Origin: Cannabis sativa
Taxonomy: Eukaryota; Streptophyta; Magnoliopsida; Rosales; Cannabaceae
Direction: 5' to 3'
Length of the DNA stretch: 64,000 bases
Assembly: GCF_029168945.1 (NCBI RefSeq)
Contig: NC_083603.1
Span: 33,391,396-33,455,395, forward strand
Shown: one piece after another, positions 60,051-64,000 of the stretch
How positions within the stretch are numbered: the first letter of the stretch is position 1
How the letters are laid out: the number at the start of each line of letters is the position of its first letter
Program-made: the position numbers and the translations under genes
The notes under the pieces: generated by a model
What the model was told of the DNA's origin: nothing
The model's database searches: none
What the model saw: only the letters and a program-made list of their open reading frames with translations

Positions 60051-62195
60051 TAATATAAAACAAAATGTGCATTTCAAATAATCTCAACACCTTGATATAC
60101 AAATCAAGTGTAGTAGTAGTATACTCCTCGTAATAGGATCTGACAGGTTGAATTAACCACAACCTTTTCTCCACCATTACTCTTCCTTAATCACAAAATC
60201 CTTGATATTGTGAAATTCCTCTCTATATGTCTACTCTCTTGGGATACTGGATTCTATACTTTTGGCAACTACTTTTTGGTTAATTAGGAAGTAACAGTAG
60301 TAGTTAAGGGATGTTGGAACGGTGCCACAAATGTATAGAACTTTCCTTAGACTGAATAAGTACATTTCCTGCAACTTTAACATTCAGTCTCTCTCTGGTA
60401 GATCAAGAGACTTCAGATAGGTTTTTACACTTCTCCAAAATCACTACTCCACCCCAGAGTAATCACCATCTTATCAGCAGACTTTCTAGCACAAAGGCAA
60501 GTCTCGAAATCTGATGTGGTGTAGTCTAAGAGTTTTAAACACACCCTTATCGACTAACATATAGTTCCTCTTCTTAATCTTAAGTTTTACTTGATTGTCT
60601 TCCAATGTTCCTCTCCTAGATTAATCTGATACCTACTCATTACTCCCACTCAACAGCAGGTGTCTGGTCTAAGGCATACTAAAGCATATCTGAGACCTTT
60701 CACTGTTGATTTAAGAAATTCTTTCATGGCTTTATCTTTTCTGGAATAGTTGAGACTTTTCCTTAGATAAATAAAATCTATGTCTAGAAGTTGTGAAGTT
60801 TCTATAGATTGCCATTGGAAATAAAATGCTTCAGCATCTTACTAAAGTAAGTTGCTTGCATTAGAGTAAATAATTACCAGGTATACCATAAGCCATAGGT
60901 TTAGATAAACTCAAACCTATAATACTAGGAATAGGAAGTTTTGTTAAGTCCATTGAATAGACTTATTAACGAAAATTTCCTTTTATGTCCTTGTAATAGA
61001 AAACTTTAGGTTACTCCATGTGAATGGATCAAACCATAGTTCTATTGGCTTTTCTTCTTAGTTTCTTATCTTGACAATCCATTACTTGTTTAAACTCACA
61101 ATGGATTTTAATCACTAGTGTCTTCCAAGTCAAAATAAGGTGAGTTCCTAGAAACCCTCCCACTATGACAAGGTACCGTGAATTATGTCTAAGAGAACTA
61201 AATGGTATTGACCTCTTCCGTTGTGTCAAGACAACTGAGGCAGTGGGATCATCATGTAAAGATGATAGAACACTTTTGGAATCAAGAAAAAACTATCTCC
61301 TTTATTTGCTACTTTATTTTCAAACTTAATCATTTTCTTAGAAAATTAGTATTTGTTTAAACAAACACTTTCTTATCTAATGACTATGGGATGGTCCACC
61401 CCTAATCACTTAGAACAGCTAACAAACATGCAAACCATGGTTAACAGTTCAAGCTTTTCTTAAGATTTCGATTAGGTTATCCATGAATCTAGTAATGATT
61501 TACATTAAGTATACAACCATTGCATCATTGTGAAAATGTATTACCATAGAAGGACATAGGCAATGACTAGTAACTAATCATCAATATGCAAATCGAATTT
61601 CTGGGGAGGTAAGTTTGGATATAATTCAAAATCAATTTAATGATCTTTGAATTGCATATTTACTAACTATTGATCCACCCCTATCAGTTCGCAAGATCTT
61701 TAACCACTTACCTTAATGGTTTTTCACCATTGCTTGAAATTCATGAAATTTTTCAAACATTTAAAATTTCTTTTGCTTAAGGTAAAATCTAGAGTTATCG
61801 TTTTAAGAATACAACGAAAACTCATATCCACCCCTGAATGTACATCCATCTACGAATGAGATGATTATACTTTCAGTGGATATAGACATATTAACTCTTT
61901 GCAGAGAATGATCTTGTCAAAACCACTATGAACAAGATACAAATGCCATAAATTTATAAAATATGGTTGTAGTCTTTTGATGACTTAGGTTTAATTACAT
62001 CAAAAAGTTCTTAGAATAGTGCAAGTGGATTCTGGTCACAGAATACTAAACTCATATTCCATACTAACATACAGTTTGGATCCATTGATAGAAAATGGTT
62101 ATTAAACACCTGTGAAGGTGTAACTGTATAATGAGTAATTATTTCTTTGACCACCACTACTATTTAACTCTAAGTCTAAATTGCCCATACAAGTA
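60051..62195 (-). pseudogene. pol remnant of element E
   Basis: Colinear with the remnant in D (about 45670-47787) at high similarity by eye, in opposite orientation. Shared pieces include CAGACTTTCTAGCACAAAGG (60479) and the block around 60330-60440 that replaces the RNase H C-terminal half. No open frame. Homology continues up to 62195, where a Gypsy LTR begins, so E is interrupted rather than ended there. Confidence 0.8.
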
Positions 62196-63553
62196 TGTTA
62201 CGAAAATTATAAACACTACGCAAGTATACGCAATCAAGTAGTAAACTCACACAGGTGAAGTCGAACCACAAGGAATTGGATTAACTACTACTAAACTATA
62301 CCTATAATTCTATTTGGCAAATCGTAAAGAATGTTGATTTAAAAGAATTAAAGAAATTCAGAAAACTTATAACACGGTTAGAGTTTAAGCAAGATGAGAT
62401 GATAGGGAGGAGAATCCTGTTGTTGTTTACCCGAATCGTTAATGCCTAAGTGTTATCCTATTCTTGAAGTGAATGACAGATTATAAAGTAACCTAGCTCT
62501 TTTCAGATCTTCTAGGTTCTAAATCACAAATTATCTAATTAATTCCTTAATTAAACTAATATGAAATCAGCATTAGGTAATAATCTACTTGTCACATAAG
62601 TCTTGTAAATACTCTCGTTTCACATAGAACATCGATTATCCAAATTTTAGCATTCTCAATTCTCACTTTTCAGATTTTGAATTGAGATCATAAAGCATGC
62701 ACAAGGTGATCAATCTTAAACATGAAATTAAGAACAAATTAAAATAATTTCACACACAAGAATGGAGGAATGGCAATTAAACATTAACTAGGCAAAACAT
62801 TAAACAACAATCATCATCCTCCCTAAATGGGAAATTTAGTTCAGAAATAAATCCATAACCATTCCTATGACAATATTCAACATAAATAAATTAAAGAGGA
62901 ATAGAGAAAGAAACTGATGATGGATGAATTCTGGATCTTCACTTTGAATCACTCTGCTCTTCCTGCCGCTCTCTGCTGTGTTTTAGGGTTCCAAATCGCT
63001 TCCCTTGACTTCCAATCGTAGTTTTCTATTTATATCTAATTTTTAGGGTTCGTCGGACAAAAATACCCCTGACCGTACGGACTCTCGCCGCGGCCAAAAG
63101 TGGTCTCGCCGCGGCCAAAAGTGCATCGAAAAACCACGTTTCTGACCAGACTTTCTAGCCGCGGCCATGGAAATCTCGCCGCGGCGAGATGGAATTTTCT
63201 ACTTCGATCTGTTTTAGTAAAATGAGCATAACTTTCTCATCCAAACTCTAAATGAGCTGATTCAAGATGTGTTGGAAAGATAAAAAAGAGATCTAAAACT
63301 TTAATGATTTGACTTTTTCCAAAATATGATTAGAACATAGTTGAATTTAGGCTTGAAGTTTCAGCTTTATTCTCTTTCAAAATTTTCTCTATTTTATAGA
63401 ACACTGTTTTTCAAAATTTGTCCAATTTCTACATTCCAAGTGTAGAAACCTGAAACAAAAGAAAACAAGCGCAATTCTATTCCAAAAATAATAATGAAGA
63501 AGAAAAACAACTATAAAATATGACCCAAAACTTAGGCTAAAAATAGCATAACA
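62196..63553 (-). mobile_element. 3' LTR of a minus-strand Gypsy element
   Basis: 1358 bp, on the plus strand starting TGTTACGAAAATTATAAACA and ending TAGCATAACA. The ends are TG...CA with matching TGTTA/TAACA. A minus-strand TATA-like ATATAAATAG lies near 63031. A polypurine tract follows on the right, so the element body lies beyond. The style (CCTTGTGGTTCGACTTCACC near the end, GTTTGGGGGAATT before it) fits Tat/Athila elements. The 5 bp outside are AAGTA. Confidence 0.75.
63082..63190. repeat. CCGCGG micro-repeats in the Gypsy LTR
   Basis: Four copies of (TCG/TAG)CCGCGGC with AAAAGTG or similar spacers, at about 63085, 63106, 63157 and 63176. They are strikingly GC-rich within AT-rich sequence. 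Confidence 0.8.
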
Positions 63554-64000
63554 AATTCCCCCAAACTGAATCTTTACTCGCTCCCGAGTAAAGCTAAAAC
63601 TCAACTAAACTAAAAAAAAAACAATGTAATAGATAACTAAACCTTCCAGTGATTGAACTACCACTACCACCTGCACAACTTCAAGCAATCAATAACCAGA
63701 ATTTCAACTCGATAACTCTAAGAACTAACTTGGATGTACAATTTAGAAGTATTTGACGTTCATATCACAACCATTCTACGCTTCCCGACATTCCACTAAC
63801 ACATGATCAATAAGTTTGGATGACATACCTCTCTCCACAAATGTTGACAAATTTTTCTTTGGAATCAATAGGTCTTTTTCAGTTATCACAACGTGGCTTA
63901 GGTACATGGGTAGGTGACAAGTCATTTAAGCTACGTTATACCATAAGCACAATTAACCAAGCAAGTACCCGCACTTATTTTTTCTTTTTCACATACCCCA
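63554..64000 (-). other. 3' untranslated end of the Gypsy element
   Basis: Polypurine tract AGTTTGGGGGAATT on the minus strand at 63554-63567, next to a perfect hairpin TTTACTCG-GGAG-CGAGTAAA at 63573-63592. The rest is non-coding to the edge of the window; the coding region lies further right. Confidence 0.7.

Noticed and set aside
1..64000. Host genes, tRNA or rRNA genes, or a novel defence-like system
   Set aside because: No intact non-transposon reading frame, no cloverleaf or rRNA segment recognised; all coding similarity is to retroelements.

Overview
The window is a repeat-dominated stretch of a large plant nuclear genome, almost certainly a eudicot. No host protein-coding gene, rRNA, tRNA or CRISPR array can be supported. 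Essentially everything recognisable is transposon: Ty1/Copia and Ty3/Gypsy LTR retrotransposons, solo LTRs, one Helitron and one DUF4283/zinc-knuckle relic. The exact species cannot be read from the sequence; a member of Rosales (for example Cannabaceae) is only a guess.

Layout. 73-886 is a minus-strand DUF4283/CCHC pseudogene. 1419-3789 is a solo chromovirus-type LTR. 4655-6540 is a solo Copia LTR with target-site duplication (TSD) ATTAC. 6654-24727 holds two minus-strand Copia elements (A and B) of one family with LTRs of about 1.9 kb, leaders of about 2.3 kb (A, truncated) and 3.4 kb (B), a gag, and only an eroded pol. They are arranged as LTR-internal-LTR-internal-LTR with a truncated middle LTR. 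B keeps an uninterrupted 287-residue gag. A's gag is cut by a solo LTR (10646-12525, TSD CCTCC). 24728-32245 carries plus-strand LTR pieces and element C, a related Copia with recognisable but multiply broken gag-protease-integrase-RT-RNase H. 32246-35066 is a non-autonomous Helitron on the minus strand, and 35067-35722 is a Gypsy-like LTR fragment.

35723-58167 is a nested insertion stack. A Tat-like Gypsy gag is split by a 21.5-kb minus-strand Tekay-type chromovirus (36081-57537, TSD GATAT). That element was itself hit twice by the 1.9-kb-LTR Copia family: a complete 9.9-kb element D (39827-49773, TSD ATCTT/TTCTT) between RNase H and integrase, and a solo LTR F (52898-54788, TSD TGGGC) inside gag. 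58168-62195 is the 3' part of another Copia element (E, minus), interrupted by the 3' LTR of a minus-strand Gypsy element (62196-63553) whose body runs off the right edge.

How the parts relate. The main player is one Copia superfamily seen as A, B, D, E, F, G and several LTR pieces. Its copies share a variant tRNA-iMet primer site, a very long AT-rich leader built from repeated AAGTTG...CAACTT inverted repeats, a conserved GC-richer leader block and paired CTCTCGCC boxes before gag. Several copies share the same ORF-less pol remnant, which points to non-autonomous amplification using enzymes supplied in trans. These shared leader structures and the gag-only/gag-less organisation are the most interesting content. 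I see no sign of a novel cellular system.
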